64,000 nucleotides of DNA from Myxococcus xanthus (GTDB lineage: Bacteria > Myxococcota > Myxococcia > Myxococcales > Myxococcaceae), in NCBI RefSeq assembly GCF_006402735.1, contig NZ_CP017174.1, positions 7,916,001 to 7,980,000 of the forward strand, given 5' to 3'. Under the pieces are notes generated by a model, which ran no database searches, had not been told where the DNA came from, and saw nothing but the letters and a program-made list of their open reading frames with translations. The translations under genes and the position numbers were made by a program. Below, piece by piece: positions 45,739 through 55,472 of the stretch. Numbering within the stretch: position 1 is the first letter of the stretch; each line of letters opens with the position of its first letter.

Positions 45739-46563
45739 ATGTTCCCTGGCTCACCGAGCACCCTGCTTCGTCCCGCGCTGCTGCTCGCGGCGCTGTCCCT
45801 CTTCCTGACGGGCTGCTTCAACGTCGAGCAGGACCTCTGGATTGAGCCAGGAGGTTCGGCGCGCCTCGTCGTGGACATGGGGATGCCCAAGTCACTGACG
45901 GCCATGGGGCTGCTGGGCGGCGCGACGGACGCCAGGGAGGCGCTGCTCGCGAAGGCGCGCGAGGCGGAACAGGCGCTGCGCCAGGACCCGGAAGTCTCCC
46001 AGGTGATGCTCCGGGACTACGAGAAGGACGGACAGGTCCATCTCGTCTACGACGTGACGGTGAAGGACGTCACCCGGCTCCCGGAGCTCTACCGCCGCGC
46101 CGCCGAACAGCACGCCCAGGGCCAACCGTCGTCTCCGAAGGATGCGTGGGACTTCCGCATCGAGCGCCAGGGCGGGGACTACGTCTACACCCAGCGCTTC
46201 AACCCGGAGAAGGCCTTCGCCACGCCGGTCGGAATCGGTGACGAGGCCGCGGAGCAGGCCGCCCAGGAGCTCGCGAAGGGCATGGTGAAGGCTATGCTCG
46301 TCAACAACCGCCTCACCCTCCGCATCCACGGCCCTGGCATCGGCGAGACAAACGGCACGGTGAACGAGCAGAAGGACACCGTGGAGTGGAAGCTCAACCT
46401 CGCGGAGCTGATGGACGCCCCCGCCGAGGGCCGCGAGTTCCGGGCCGTCATCCGCGGCGGCGAGCCGCTCTGGCTGTGGCCGCTGGTGCTGGGCGTCCCC
46501 CTGGTGGTGCTGCTGCTGACGGTCGCCGCCGCCCGGAAGCGGCGGGGCGTCGCCGCCCGATAA
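45739..46563 (+). CDS. Lipoprotein with LppM-like domain and C-terminal membrane helix
   Basis: The 274-residue precursor has a lipoprotein signal (LLLAALSLFLTGC) followed by FNVEQDLWIEPGGSARLVVDM, an LppM-like start. A central part with VMLRDYEKDGQVHLVYDVTV precedes a C-terminal transmembrane helix (LWLWPLVLGVPLVVLLLTVA) and a basic end (RKRRG), so it is fixed at both ends. Function unknown. It follows ygfZ by 25 bases and could share its transcript. Confidence 0.75.
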   Translation: MFPGSPSTLLRPALLLAALSLFLTGCFNVEQDLWIEPGGSARLVVDMGMPKSLTAMGLLGGATDAREALLAKAREAEQALRQDPEVSQVMLRDYEKDGQVHLVYDVTVKDVTRLPELYRRAAEQHAQGQPSSPKDAWDFRIERQGGDYVYTQRFNPEKAFATPVGIGDEAAEQAAQELAKGMVKAMLVNNRLTLRIHGPGIGETNGTVNEQKDTVEWKLNLAELMDAPAEGREFRAVIRGGEPLWLWPLVLGVPLVVLLLTVAAARKRRGVAAR

Positions 46564-46673
46564 CACGTCCCCCTGGCACGGTTGTCATGGTGGCCCTGCC
46601 ATCGCTGTCCCCAGCTTCAATTATTCCGAGGACTTCGCGCTGGAACGGACCTTGCTGAAGCAAGCGTCCGAGC

Positions 46674-48170
46674 ATGCAACCCACGTCTTCGCTGACATGG
46701 CTGTCCTTCATCACCGGCATGACGGTCATGGCATCGGAGATGGCGGCGTCACGACTGATGGCGCCCTACTTCGGCGGCAGCACGCCCGTCTGGGCCACGC
46801 TCATCTCCCTGGTCCTGGGCGGGCTCGCGCTGGGCGCGCATCTGGGAGGCCGCGCGGCTGACCGCTCGGGCCGCCTGACGCCGCTGCTGAACGCGCTCTG
46901 CCTCTGTGCGCTCGCCCTGGCCCTGCTGCCCTTCCTCGCGCGGACGCTGCTGCCCGGCGCCACGGCCGCGGTGCTGGGGGGACGCCCCGTGGAGGGGCTG
47001 GGCCGCGTGGCCTTGCTACTGGTGGTAGCGATGCCGCCCCTGCTGGTGCTTGGCGCGGTGGGCCCCTACGTGCTGCGCGTGGGGCTACCGGGGGTGGCGT
47101 CAGCCGGCGCGCACGCTGGACGCCTGTCGTCGGCGTCCACGGTGGGCAGCATCACCGGAACGCTGCTGGCGGCCTTCGTCGTGCTGCCCCTGCTGGGCAC
47201 CGCGCGCACCATGGCGCTCTTCGCGGCGGTGCTGGGGCTCACTGCCTCCTGGCACCTGGGATGGCGGTGGCGGCTGCCCGCGGTGGGCGTGCCCATGGTG
47301 GCACTGGCCCTGGGCGTCCACGCCCTGCCCCGCAGCCCCAAGGCCGTGGACGTGGCCGAGTCACCCTATGCCTTCATCCAGGTGGTGAAGGACGAACACG
47401 GCACCCGCTCGCTCGTCTTCGATGAGGGCTACGCGGTGCAGAGCGTCCACCGGCCTGGCCTGCCTGTGCGCGGAGAAGTCTTCGGGCACTACCTGCTGGT
47501 CCCCGCCATGGCCCAGGCAGCGCCACGAGCGCCCCGGGTGCTGGTCCTGGGCCTGGGCGCGGGCACGAGCGCCAGGGGCCTGCGGGAGACGTACCCCGGC
47601 GTGGAGGTGGTGGGCGTGGAGCTGGACGCGGAGGTGGTGCGGCTGGGCCGTGCGCACTTCGACCTGCCCTCCGAGGTGGAAGTTCACGTCGGAGACGCGC
47701 GCGCCTTCCTCGCGAGCGATACCCGCCAGTACGACGTCATCCTGGTCGACGCGTTCCGCTTCCCCTACGTCCCCTTCCATCTGACGACGCGCGAGTTCGC
47801 CGCCGCCGTGGCCGCGCGCCTGAAGCCCGGTGGCGTGGCCTGCTTCAACGTGGGGCGCTACGCGCAGGAGCGCGCGGTGGTGGAGGCCGTGGGAGCCACG
47901 CTGGCCACCGTCTTCCCGGAGGTCCGGGCCGCCGACGCGCGCAACCACAGCAACACGCTGCTCTTCGCCGGGGCCCCCGGGCTCGCGGATCGGCTCGCGG
48001 CTCGCACAGCGTCACTTCCCGCATCGCTGCGCCCGCTGGCGGAGCGCGTGGCCGGAGAGCTGAAGCCGGTGCCCGAGGGCGAGCCGCTGACGGACGACAA
48101 GGCCCCGGTGGAGTGGCTCACGGACGCCATCCTCCTGCGGGCCCTCTCGAGTGGGGAGAAGCTCCAATGA
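46674..48170 (+). CDS. Fused MFS-like/spermidine-synthase-like membrane methyltransferase-fold protein
   Basis: The N-terminal 215 residues form about seven membrane helices (SEMAASRLMAPYFGGSTPVWATLI, then GSITGTLLAAFVVLPLLGT). The soluble C-terminal half has the spermidine-synthase Rossmann fold: VLVLGLGAGTSARGL, VVGVELDAEVV, VHVGDARAFL and YDVILVDAF. Such fused proteins are common but their substrate is not established. The stop overlaps the next ATG, forming a three-gene coupled operon. Confidence 0.85.
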   Translation: MQPTSSLTWLSFITGMTVMASEMAASRLMAPYFGGSTPVWATLISLVLGGLALGAHLGGRAADRSGRLTPLLNALCLCALALALLPFLARTLLPGATAAVLGGRPVEGLGRVALLLVVAMPPLLVLGAVGPYVLRVGLPGVASAGAHAGRLSSASTVGSITGTLLAAFVVLPLLGTARTMALFAAVLGLTASWHLGWRWRLPAVGVPMVALALGVHALPRSPKAVDVAESPYAFIQVVKDEHGTRSLVFDEGYAVQSVHRPGLPVRGEVFGHYLLVPAMAQAAPRAPRVLVLGLGAGTSARGLRETYPGVEVVGVELDAEVVRLGRAHFDLPSEVEVHVGDARAFLASDTRQYDVILVDAFRFPYVPFHLTTREFAAAVAARLKPGGVACFNVGRYAQERAVVEAVGATLATVFPEVRAADARNHSNTLLFAGAPGLADRLAARTASLPASLRPLAERVAGELKPVPEGEPLTDDKAPVEWLTDAILLRALSSGEKLQ

Positions 48171-48625
48171 AGCGCCTTCCCTCCATGCCGGAGTTCCTCG
48201 CGCCGCTGCCCCTGTTCGCGGTGGTGCTGATGGCGGTGAATGACCGCTGGCTCAAGCCCACCTTTCACAACGCCCTCACCGGCAAGCTGTCCGACGTCGC
48301 CATCTGCTTCTTCCTGCCGCTCTACGTGTCCGCGCTGCTGGCGCTGGTGACGCGCTGGCCCAGGGCGCGCAGGGTGGCCGTGGGCGCGGGCTTCACCGCG
48401 TGCCTCTACACCGCGCTCAAGGTCTCCCAGCCCGCGGCGGACCTCTTCTGTGAGCTGCTGCGCCCCCTGGGCGTGCCGCTCGGCATCCGGAGCTTCCGGG
48501 CCTGGGCCGACCCCACCGACCTCGTCACGTTGCCGCTTGTCTGGGCGGCGGTGCGCTACAGCCGCGCCGCCGCCCGCGAACCGTCGTCCCTCCCCGCCTC
48601 ACCCTCCACTGGAGTCAGCGCGTGA
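48167..48625 (+). CDS. Small multi-pass membrane protein, unknown
   Basis: The 152-residue protein is mostly hydrophobic with about four membrane helices (LAPLPLFAVVLMAVNDRWLKPTFHNALTGKLSDV region, FFLPLYVSALLALV, VAVGAGFTACLYTALK, LVTLPLVWAAV). GGGAGAAG precedes the ATG, and both ends overlap neighbours by four bases. The conserved-looking NDRWLKP and GKLSD suggest a defined family that I cannot name. Likely works with the upstream fused protein. Confidence 0.72.
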   Translation: MKRLPSMPEFLAPLPLFAVVLMAVNDRWLKPTFHNALTGKLSDVAICFFLPLYVSALLALVTRWPRARRVAVGAGFTACLYTALKVSQPAADLFCELLRPLGVPLGIRSFRAWADPTDLVTLPLVWAAVRYSRAAAREPSSLPASPSTGVSA

Positions 48626-49093
48626 AAGTCATCCTGATGAACCTCGCGGCCACGGCCGCGCTCGCCACCACGGCGGTGCTGCTCGTCGCGGACTCGGGAG
48701 AAAAGGGCTGCCACCAGCCCGCCCAGAGCGTCACCTTCGACGTGGGCCACAACACGTGCGGAGCGCCGGGCATCCTCCGGGTGAGCACCCCCCAAGACAC
48801 CTGCCGCCTCGACGTGGAGGTGGAGGAACGAACGGGCCTGCCCATGACGGGGGACGTCTACGACGGCACCGTGGACCTCCGCCAGGGCGACAACTGGTAC
48901 CTGGCGGACATGAACGTCGCCATCATCGTGGACACGGATGGTGGGACTCTGCCCGGCGACGCGGGCAGCGGAACAGCGGTCGAGGTCAACCGCGCGTGCG
49001 AAGTCCTGCGCGAAGGTGAGGTCCTCCGGCTGAAGTGCACCGCTCGCAAGGCGGACCTCGCCAACGAGCAGGTGCGCGCCTGCGAGGCCGTGC

Positions 49094-49107
<14 letters not shown>
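48622..49107 (+). CDS. Exported Cys-rich small protein, unknown
   Basis: The 161-residue product starts at GTG 48622, overlapping the previous stop as GTGA. An N-terminal hydrophobic segment (MNLAATAALATTAVLLVADS) is a signal peptide or anchor. The rest is polar with six cysteines, likely disulfide-bonded, and no recognised motif. It is the last gene of the operon started at 46674 and overlaps the convergent chromate transporter gene by 14 bases. Confidence 0.7.
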
Positions 49108-50305
<1,198 letters not shown>

Positions 50306-50335
50306 GGGAATCGAGTGTCCCGCGGCGCGCTGTAC

Positions 50336-50366
50336 GGCGGCCGCGCCCAAGACAGGCGCGGCCGCC
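50336..50366. repeat. Strong hairpin between fumarylacetoacetase-maiA operon and chrA
   Basis: GGCGGCCGCGCC (50336-50347) and GGCGCGGCCGCC (50355-50366) form a perfect 12-base stem with a seven-base loop, ten bases after the maiA stop. There is no T-run, so it may stabilise the message end or help a Rho-type stop. Confidence 0.5.
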
Positions 50367-50375
50367 ACACCGGAC

Positions 50376-51035
50376 TCAGGCGGGAACCGCGTCCGGCTGC
50401 CGGTCGGCCTGGGCGGCCTGGAAGGCGGGCAGCGCCTGGCACTCGGCTTCAATGCGCAGCAGCGTGGGGTACGGCGACAGGTCCACGCCGAAGCGGCGCG
50501 CGCCGTAGAGCTGCGGCACCAGGCACACGTCCGCGAGCGACACCGCATCCCCGACGCAGAAGCGCCCCACCGTGGACTGCACCGCCGCCTCCAGCGCCTC
50601 CAGGCCCCGCGTGTTCCAGTAGGCCGACCACGCCTTGTCGTCCGCGTCCAGCGCCTGCTTGACGTGCTGCATCACGGACAGGTTCTGCAGGGGCTGGATA
50701 CCGGAGTTCACCATCTCCGCCAGCATCCGGGACTTCGCCCGGAGGAACGCGTCAGCGGGCAGCAGCGCGGGCGCCGGGAAGCGCTCGTCCAGGTACTCCA
50801 GCACCGGCAGCGACTGGGACAGCCGGCGCACCGAGCCATCCGCCTCCGTCCACTCCAGCGTGGGCAGCGTGCGCATGGGATTGACCGCCCGGTACGCGGC
50901 GCTGTTCTGCTCGCCGCCGTCCTTCACCAGGTGCACCGGCACGTAGTCGAACTTCAGCCCCTTCAGGTGCAGGCCGATACGCACCCGCCAAGACGCGGAC
51001 GAGCGCCAGTAGCTGTAGAGCCGAAGGCCCGTCAT
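50376..51035 (-). CDS. maiA: Maleylacetoacetate isomerase (zeta-class GST)
   Basis: The 219-residue protein has the zeta-GST active-site motif YSYWRSSASWRVRIGL at the N-terminus with SSxxxWR, the glutathione-binding SQSLPVLEYLDE and the C-terminal helix AVSLADVCLVPQLYGA. It isomerises maleylacetoacetate to fumarylacetoacetate with glutathione in tyrosine and phenylalanine breakdown. Its ATG overlaps the stop of the fumarylacetoacetase gene by four bases, and together they make the last two steps of the pathway. Confidence 0.92.
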   Translation of the reverse strand: MTGLRLYSYWRSSASWRVRIGLHLKGLKFDYVPVHLVKDGGEQNSAAYRAVNPMRTLPTLEWTEADGSVRRLSQSLPVLEYLDERFPAPALLPADAFLRAKSRMLAEMVNSGIQPLQNLSVMQHVKQALDADDKAWSAYWNTRGLEALEAAVQSTVGRFCVGDAVSLADVCLVPQLYGARRFGVDLSPYPTLLRIEAECQALPAFQAAQADRQPDAVPA

Positions 51036-52012
51036 GGCACCTTCACCACCTTCTGGGAGATGCGGCCGAACACGCTGCGGCCTTCGGCATCCGTCATCTC
51101 GATGTCGATGGTGTCGCCCGGCTTCATGAAGGGCGTCTTGGGCGCGCCCTGCTCAATCGTCTCAATCATCCGGCGCTCGGCGAGGCAGGAGATGCCACGC
51201 TCGCGGTCCGCGTTGGACACGGTGCCGCTGCCCAGGATGGTGCCCGCCGTGTAGCTGCGCGTCTTGCACAGGTGCTGGATGAGGTCGAAGAAGGAGAAGT
51301 GCATCTCCGGACCCGCGTCCGTGTCGCCCACCTGCTGCCCGTTGAGCACCGAGCGCAGCCGCAGGTGGATGCGCCCGTCGTGCCAGGCCGCGCCCAGCTC
51401 GTCCGGCGTCACCGCGAAGGGGCTGAAGGCCGTGGCCGGCTTGCTCTGGAAGAAGCCGAAGCCCTTGGCCAGCTCGTTGGGGATGAGGTTGCGCAGGGAC
51501 ACGTCGTTGGCCAGCATCAGCAGCTTGACGTGCGGCGCCGCGTTCTCCGCCTTCGTGCCCTGGGGCGTGTCGCCCAGGATGGCGCAGACCTCACCTTCGA
51601 AATCCAGGCCCCAGGCCTCGTCGGCCAGGGGGATGTCGGCGGTGGGCGCCAGGAAGTCCCCGGAGCCGCCCTGGTACACCAGCGGATCCGTCTTCAACGT
51701 CTCCGGGGGCTCGGCGCCGCGCGCCTTGCGCACCAGGATGACGTGGTTGAGGTACGCGCTGCCGTCCACCCATTCGTAGGCGCGCGGCAGGGGCGCGTGC
51801 AGGGCGCTGACATCCAGCGGGCGGCTCTGCACCGTGCCCGCCTCCAGTTGGGCGTCCAGCGCACGCAGTTGTGGTTCCTTCGTCTCCCAGTCGTCCAGCG
51901 CGGCCTGCAGCGTGAGCGCCACGTTGGTGGCCAGCGCATAGGCCGTGTTGTCCCGCTTGACGACGATGAGGCGGCCGTCACGGGTTCCGTCCTTGAGCGT
52001 CGCGAGCTTCAA
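51032..52012 (-). CDS. Fumarylacetoacetate hydrolase
   Basis: The 326-residue enzyme has the FAH metal and substrate motifs: YEWVDGSAYLNHVILVRKARG, LDFEGEVCAILGD, MLANDVSLRNLIPNE and KTRSYTAGTILGSGTVSN. It cleaves fumarylacetoacetate to fumarate and acetoacetate. The start is TTG at 52012 with GGGGAG seven bases upstream, where the family N-terminus MKLATLKDGTRDG begins. No earlier start fits. Coupled to maiA. Confidence 0.9.
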   Translation of the reverse strand: MKLATLKDGTRDGRLIVVKRDNTAYALATNVALTLQAALDDWETKEPQLRALDAQLEAGTVQSRPLDVSALHAPLPRAYEWVDGSAYLNHVILVRKARGAEPPETLKTDPLVYQGGSGDFLAPTADIPLADEAWGLDFEGEVCAILGDTPQGTKAENAAPHVKLLMLANDVSLRNLIPNELAKGFGFFQSKPATAFSPFAVTPDELGAAWHDGRIHLRLRSVLNGQQVGDTDAGPEMHFSFFDLIQHLCKTRSYTAGTILGSGTVSNADRERGISCLAERRMIETIEQGAPKTPFMKPGDTIDIEMTDAEGRSVFGRISQKVVKVP

Positions 52013-52205
52013 TGCCGGGCTCCCCGGCGGCCTCTGAGGAAAATAGCCGGGCCGCCTCGTGTGTCCGGGCTTTTCCGACGGGGATTCCGGGGTGTCAAGC
52101 AAGACGGACACGCGCCCCCGGAGAAAAGCGAACGGCCGACACGTCGCGAAAAAAGAGCGCACGGGCGGAACCGGCCGCCCGTGCGCTCCTGGGTGCTTCA
52201 GTCAC

Positions 52206-52595
52206 TCACGCCCGGAGCGGATTCACGACCTCGGGGCAGTGCCAGTACGTGTACTCGCAGGCCTCCTGCTCGGCATCGCAGGGCACCTGGATGATGGTGA
52301 TGGCCTCGCACGGATGGCGTGGAGCCTTGCCCTGGCCTCCACCCCTCGTGCGGCCTTCGTCGGGGACCGCTCCCTGGGTCTCCAGCGCGTCCTTCGCGTC
52401 TGGAGGTGGCGTCACTCCCGCCGGATGGACGGGAGCGGATGCGCCCTTCGCCGGGCCTCCCCGGCCCTTTCGAGAAGTCCCGCGCGAGTCCTGACGCGAC
52501 TCCTGCGTGGACGCCACCGGCGGCGCCGACACCACCGGCAGCAGGCCCGGGGCGGCGCCCAGCACCGCGCCCAGGACGTACAACTTCGTGTTCAT
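52206..52595 (-). CDS. Exported hypothetical protein
   Basis: The 129-residue product has a signal peptide (LYVLGAVLGAAPGLLPVVSA), a long Gly/Pro/Arg-rich low-complexity stretch, and a C-terminal segment with three cysteines (HPCEAITIIQVPCDAEQEAC and YWHCPEVV). AAGGGGG precedes the ATG. No family recognised. Isolated between the fumarylacetoacetase operon and a plus-strand gene; the gap 52596-52810 shows nothing clear. Confidence 0.6.
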   Translation of the reverse strand: MNTKLYVLGAVLGAAPGLLPVVSAPPVASTQESRQDSRGTSRKGRGGPAKGASAPVHPAGVTPPPDAKDALETQGAVPDEGRTRGGGQGKAPRHPCEAITIIQVPCDAEQEACEYTYWHCPEVVNPLRA

Positions 52596-52810
52596 GAAAC
52601 CCCCTTGCCGGCTGCAGCCGCCGTCGCGCCCCTTCGGCGCGCCGGTACCGGAGCAGCGGCAGGGACGTCAGTACCAGGCGGGTCTGACATTCCCTGCCCT
52701 TCCGGACAGGGCCGGGAAGGTGCCGCCAGGGCGCGCCATCCGTCCCCCCGCTCTAGACGTGTCACCGGCTGCGGCTAGGATGGCGCGCCCGCCCGGAGCC
52801 CGTCACCGTC

Positions 52811-53188
52811 ATGCCATTCCAGATCACCGTTCACTCGCAGGACCGCATCCTCGAGGTTGTCTATCCCCCGCAAGTCACGACCGCGGACCTGGCCGAGTAC
52901 CTGGCCGACGTGAAGAAGGCCATCAACGACCTGGCCGGTGAGTGGTCCGCCCTGGTGGACCAGTCCCAGCTCCGGGTGATGCCCAGCGACGTGGTGACGG
53001 CCATGGCCAGCCTCAACGCCTTCGCCCAGCTCCACGGCATGAAGCGCTCCGCCCGGGTCGTCAGTGACGCCCCCTCCGGACTCCAGGCCTGGCGGATGAC
53101 GAAGCGCGCCATGCTGAGCATCCCCACCCGCACCTTCGAGACGCGGGGGGAAGCCCTCCAGTGGCTGCGCGACCCCGACGCGGACTGA
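52811..53188 (+). CDS. SpoIIAA-like/STAS-like small protein
   Basis: The 125-residue protein reads as an alternating beta-alpha SpoIIAA-like domain: ILEVVYPPQVTTADLAEYLADVKKAIN, WSALVDQSQLRVMP and the C-terminal TRTFETRGEALQWLRDPD, the last typical of SpoIIAA-like proteins. These often serve as binding modules in regulation. Cytoplasmic; function unknown. The gene is single and faces the serine-protease gene downstream in the same direction. Confidence 0.62.
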   Translation: MPFQITVHSQDRILEVVYPPQVTTADLAEYLADVKKAINDLAGEWSALVDQSQLRVMPSDVVTAMASLNAFAQLHGMKRSARVVSDAPSGLQAWRMTKRAMLSIPTRTFETRGEALQWLRDPDAD

Positions 53189-53240
53189 GGCGCGCGCGGA
53201 GCCTGTCCGCCAGCCGACAGCAGGAACGCCTTTTTTCACA

Positions 53241-53276
53241 TATATTGCGGCGGCCCATCCCCACGGGGGGTGGGCC
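53241..53276 (+). promoter_or_regulatory. Putative -10 and leader hairpin of the 53-kb protease
   Basis: TATATT at 53241-53246 is preceded by a T-rich run. Soon after comes a stem with arms GGCCCA-TCCCC and GGGG-TGGGCC (53252-53276). If transcription starts near 53253, the hairpin would form the very 5 prime end of the mRNA. Confidence 0.4.
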
Positions 53277-53304
53277 TCACATCTCCCGTAGGAGTGGTTG
53301 TCTC

Positions 53305-54942
53305 ATGCGTATCCCCCGGACCGACGCCCGCAGGAAGCTGCTCGGCGCGCTGTTGTGTACCTTCTCCGTCGCGGCCTGTGGACCGGCCCAGGAGGGCGAG
53401 CCCGCCGGCAGCGGCTCCACCGAGCAGCCCGTCGTCTATGGCAACGACGACCGGATGGACGTGTACGCGCACCCCGACGCCACCCTGCGGCAGTACGCCA
53501 TGCAGGCCAGCGCCGTCATGGTCGACCCGTTCGAGATTGACGACTCGGACCCCAACAACGTCGTCTTCGACAGCCCCACCCTGGGCGAATACGTCAACCT
53601 CTGCCCGGGCCAGCGCTTCATCGACGACCCGTCGCCCGGCTACTGCTCGGGCACGCTCATCGACGATGACCTCCTGCTGACCGCCGGCCACTGCGTGGAA
53701 AGCGCGGCCGACTGCAGGGACTTCAAGTGGGCCTTCAACTTCTACCGGCCTGACGCGAACTCGGTGCAGACCATGACCACGCAGGACATCTTCAGCTGCA
53801 AGGAGATTGTCGTGCGGCGGGATAACACCTCCAGCGGCCGCACGCTGGACTACGCCATCATCCGCCTGGACCGTTCGGCGGCGCCGCGCTTCACGCCCGC
53901 GCCCATCCGCCCGGGCAACGCCGCCCTGACGGTGGGCGCCAACGTGGCCGTCATCGGCTCGGGCAGCGGCATCCCGCTCAAGATTGACTCGGGCGGCAGC
54001 GTTCGCAACGGCCGCGCCAGCACGCTGGACTACTTCGTCGCCACCACCGACACCTTCGGCGGTAACTCCGGTTCGGCCGTCTACGACATGTCGAGCCACA
54101 CCATCGCCGGCATCCTGGTGCGCGGCACGACGGACTACGTCTACCAGGGCAGCTGCCGCGTCGTGAACCAGTGCGCGGAGAACGGGTGCAGCGGCGAGGA
54201 CATCACCTACGTCCGCCCGGCCATCGATGCGTTCTGCGCCGCCAACACCAGCGTCCGGCTGTGCAACACCACGCCGCCGCCGCCGACGTCCTTCGACTTC
54301 ACGGCCAGCAACACCGCCAACGCCACCGTGAACACCACCCGCCACACGGTGGAGCTCACCGCCGGCCAGAGCATCACCGTGGGCACCTGCGGCCTGACGG
54401 GCGCCAGCTCCACCGGTGACACGTGGCTGCGCGTCAATGGCCCCAGCGGCATCGAGGTCGCCTCCAACGATGATGGCTGCGCCACGGGCCGCGGCTCCAA
54501 CGTGACTTTCACGGCCGGCGCGGCTGGGAACTACGAAATCATCGCGGGCTGCTACGACAACACCAGCTGCAGCGGCACGGTGAAGTGGACCATTGGCACG
54601 GCGACCCCGCCGGCCACCTCCGGCACGTTCAGCTACAGCTCGGTCAACTCCGACAGCGCGCGGCAGAACACCACCAACGAGAACGTCACCCTCACGGCTG
54701 GCCAGCGCCTCTCCTTCGGCACCTGCAACGTGACGGGCGCCTCCGGCACGGGTGACTCGTTCATCCGCCTGTACAACGCCGCTGGCACGCAGGTGAAGTT
54801 CAACGACGACGGCGCCGGCTGCGGCTCGCTGTCCCACGCCACCTACACGGTGCCGGCGGGCGCGGGCGGCACGTATCAGATCCGCGCCGGCTGCTACGGC
54901 AACACCAGCTGCAGCGGCACGGTGGGCTGGACCGTCCAGTAA
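53305..54942 (+). CDS. Secreted trypsin-like protease lipoprotein with two C-terminal beta-sandwich repeats
   Basis: The 545-residue precursor has a lipobox (FSVAAC) and an S1-type protease domain with catalytic H129 (LTAGHC), D182 (LDYAIIRLD) and S255 (GGNSGS). Two repeats follow (about 330-430 and 440-545), each with LTAGQ, FGTC or VGTC, NDDG and GCYxNTSCSGTV, resembling pre-peptidase C-terminal-type domains. AGGAG lies ten bases before the ATG. It may digest prey or matrix protein on the surface, an inference. Confidence 0.88.
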   Translation: MRIPRTDARRKLLGALLCTFSVAACGPAQEGEPAGSGSTEQPVVYGNDDRMDVYAHPDATLRQYAMQASAVMVDPFEIDDSDPNNVVFDSPTLGEYVNLCPGQRFIDDPSPGYCSGTLIDDDLLLTAGHCVESAADCRDFKWAFNFYRPDANSVQTMTTQDIFSCKEIVVRRDNTSSGRTLDYAIIRLDRSAAPRFTPAPIRPGNAALTVGANVAVIGSGSGIPLKIDSGGSVRNGRASTLDYFVATTDTFGGNSGSAVYDMSSHTIAGILVRGTTDYVYQGSCRVVNQCAENGCSGEDITYVRPAIDAFCAANTSVRLCNTTPPPPTSFDFTASNTANATVNTTRHTVELTAGQSITVGTCGLTGASSTGDTWLRVNGPSGIEVASNDDGCATGRGSNVTFTAGAAGNYEIIAGCYDNTSCSGTVKWTIGTATPPATSGTFSYSSVNSDSARQNTTNENVTLTAGQRLSFGTCNVTGASGTGDSFIRLYNAAGTQVKFNDDGAGCGSLSHATYTVPAGAGGTYQIRAGCYGNTSCSGTVGWTVQ

Positions 54943-54969
54943 TCACGTTCCACCCACGAGGTGGGCACC

Positions 54970-55006
54970 GCGGGGCGCGTCACTCTTCACGGAGTGGCCG
55001 CCCCGC
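54970..55006 (+). terminator. Hairpin after the secreted protease gene
   Basis: GCGGGGCG (54970-54977) pairs with CGCCCCGC (54999-55006), and inner CACTC pairs with GAGTG. A long, stable stem lies 28 bases after the stop, without a T-run. Confidence 0.5.
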
Positions 55007-55032
55007 TGTCGCATCTGGCCACCCGCTCGCGG

Positions 55033-55062
55033 TTGAAGGACCTTCCCGTTGAGCGTTAAAAT
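55033..55062 (+). promoter_or_regulatory. Sigma70-type promoter of the metzincin-CHAT operon
   Basis: TTGAAG (55033-55038) and TAAAAT (55057-55062) are separated by 18 bases, a good match to TTGACA-N17-TATAAT, in a locally AT-rich patch. It lies 34 bases before the GTG at 55096. Confidence 0.55.
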
Positions 55063-55095
55063 TCACACATTCGGCCGTTCGGTCCCGGAGCGTGC

Positions 55096-55470
55096 GTGGT
55101 CCTGAGGATTCGACCCGAGCAGATGGCATGCCTCGACACCTCGGTACGCGGCGCCTACGTGAGCAGCGTGGTGCGCTTCCTGAGGACGCAGCTCCCCCGG
55201 GAGAGCGCGGACCTGAAGGAGCGGGAGCTGCGCGCGCGGGCCGAGCGCGGCATCAACGCCGCGGCCCAGCATGGCATCACCGCGCGCTGGGACGTGGCCC
55301 GCTTCATCGCCTGTCAGCTCTGCCTGGGCGAGCACTTCGACACGGACCCGGCCCATGCCTGGCCCCAGGCCGTGCTCGCGCGGCCGTACCTCACGCCTTC
55401 CCGGAAGATGGACTGGATTGAGCGCCACTACCTGCGGCCTCGCCGCGGGCGCTCCCCAACCGTGCCCTGA
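55096..55470 (+). CDS. Small protein preceding the metzincin-CHAT protein, unknown
   Basis: The 124-residue protein starts at GTG 55096 with GGAG five bases upstream. It begins VLRIRPEQMACLDTSVRGAY and continues with FLRTQLPRE and the helix RAERGINAAAQHGI, ending in a basic tail. I recall the LRIRxEQM opening from small proteins coded beside type VI secretion effectors, but did not check. No enzyme motif. It ends two bases before the 1073-residue protein starts, so translation is coupled; it may be a chaperone, adaptor or inhibitor. Confidence 0.6.
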   Translation: MVLRIRPEQMACLDTSVRGAYVSSVVRFLRTQLPRESADLKERELRARAERGINAAAQHGITARWDVARFIACQLCLGEHFDTDPAHAWPQAVLARPYLTPSRKMDWIERHYLRPRRGRSPTVP

Positions 55471-55472
55471 CA

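Noticed and set aside
53236-54837. 533-codon minus-strand frame opposite the secreted protease
   Set aside because: Shadow; the plus-strand protein has the full triad and duplicated C-terminal domain.
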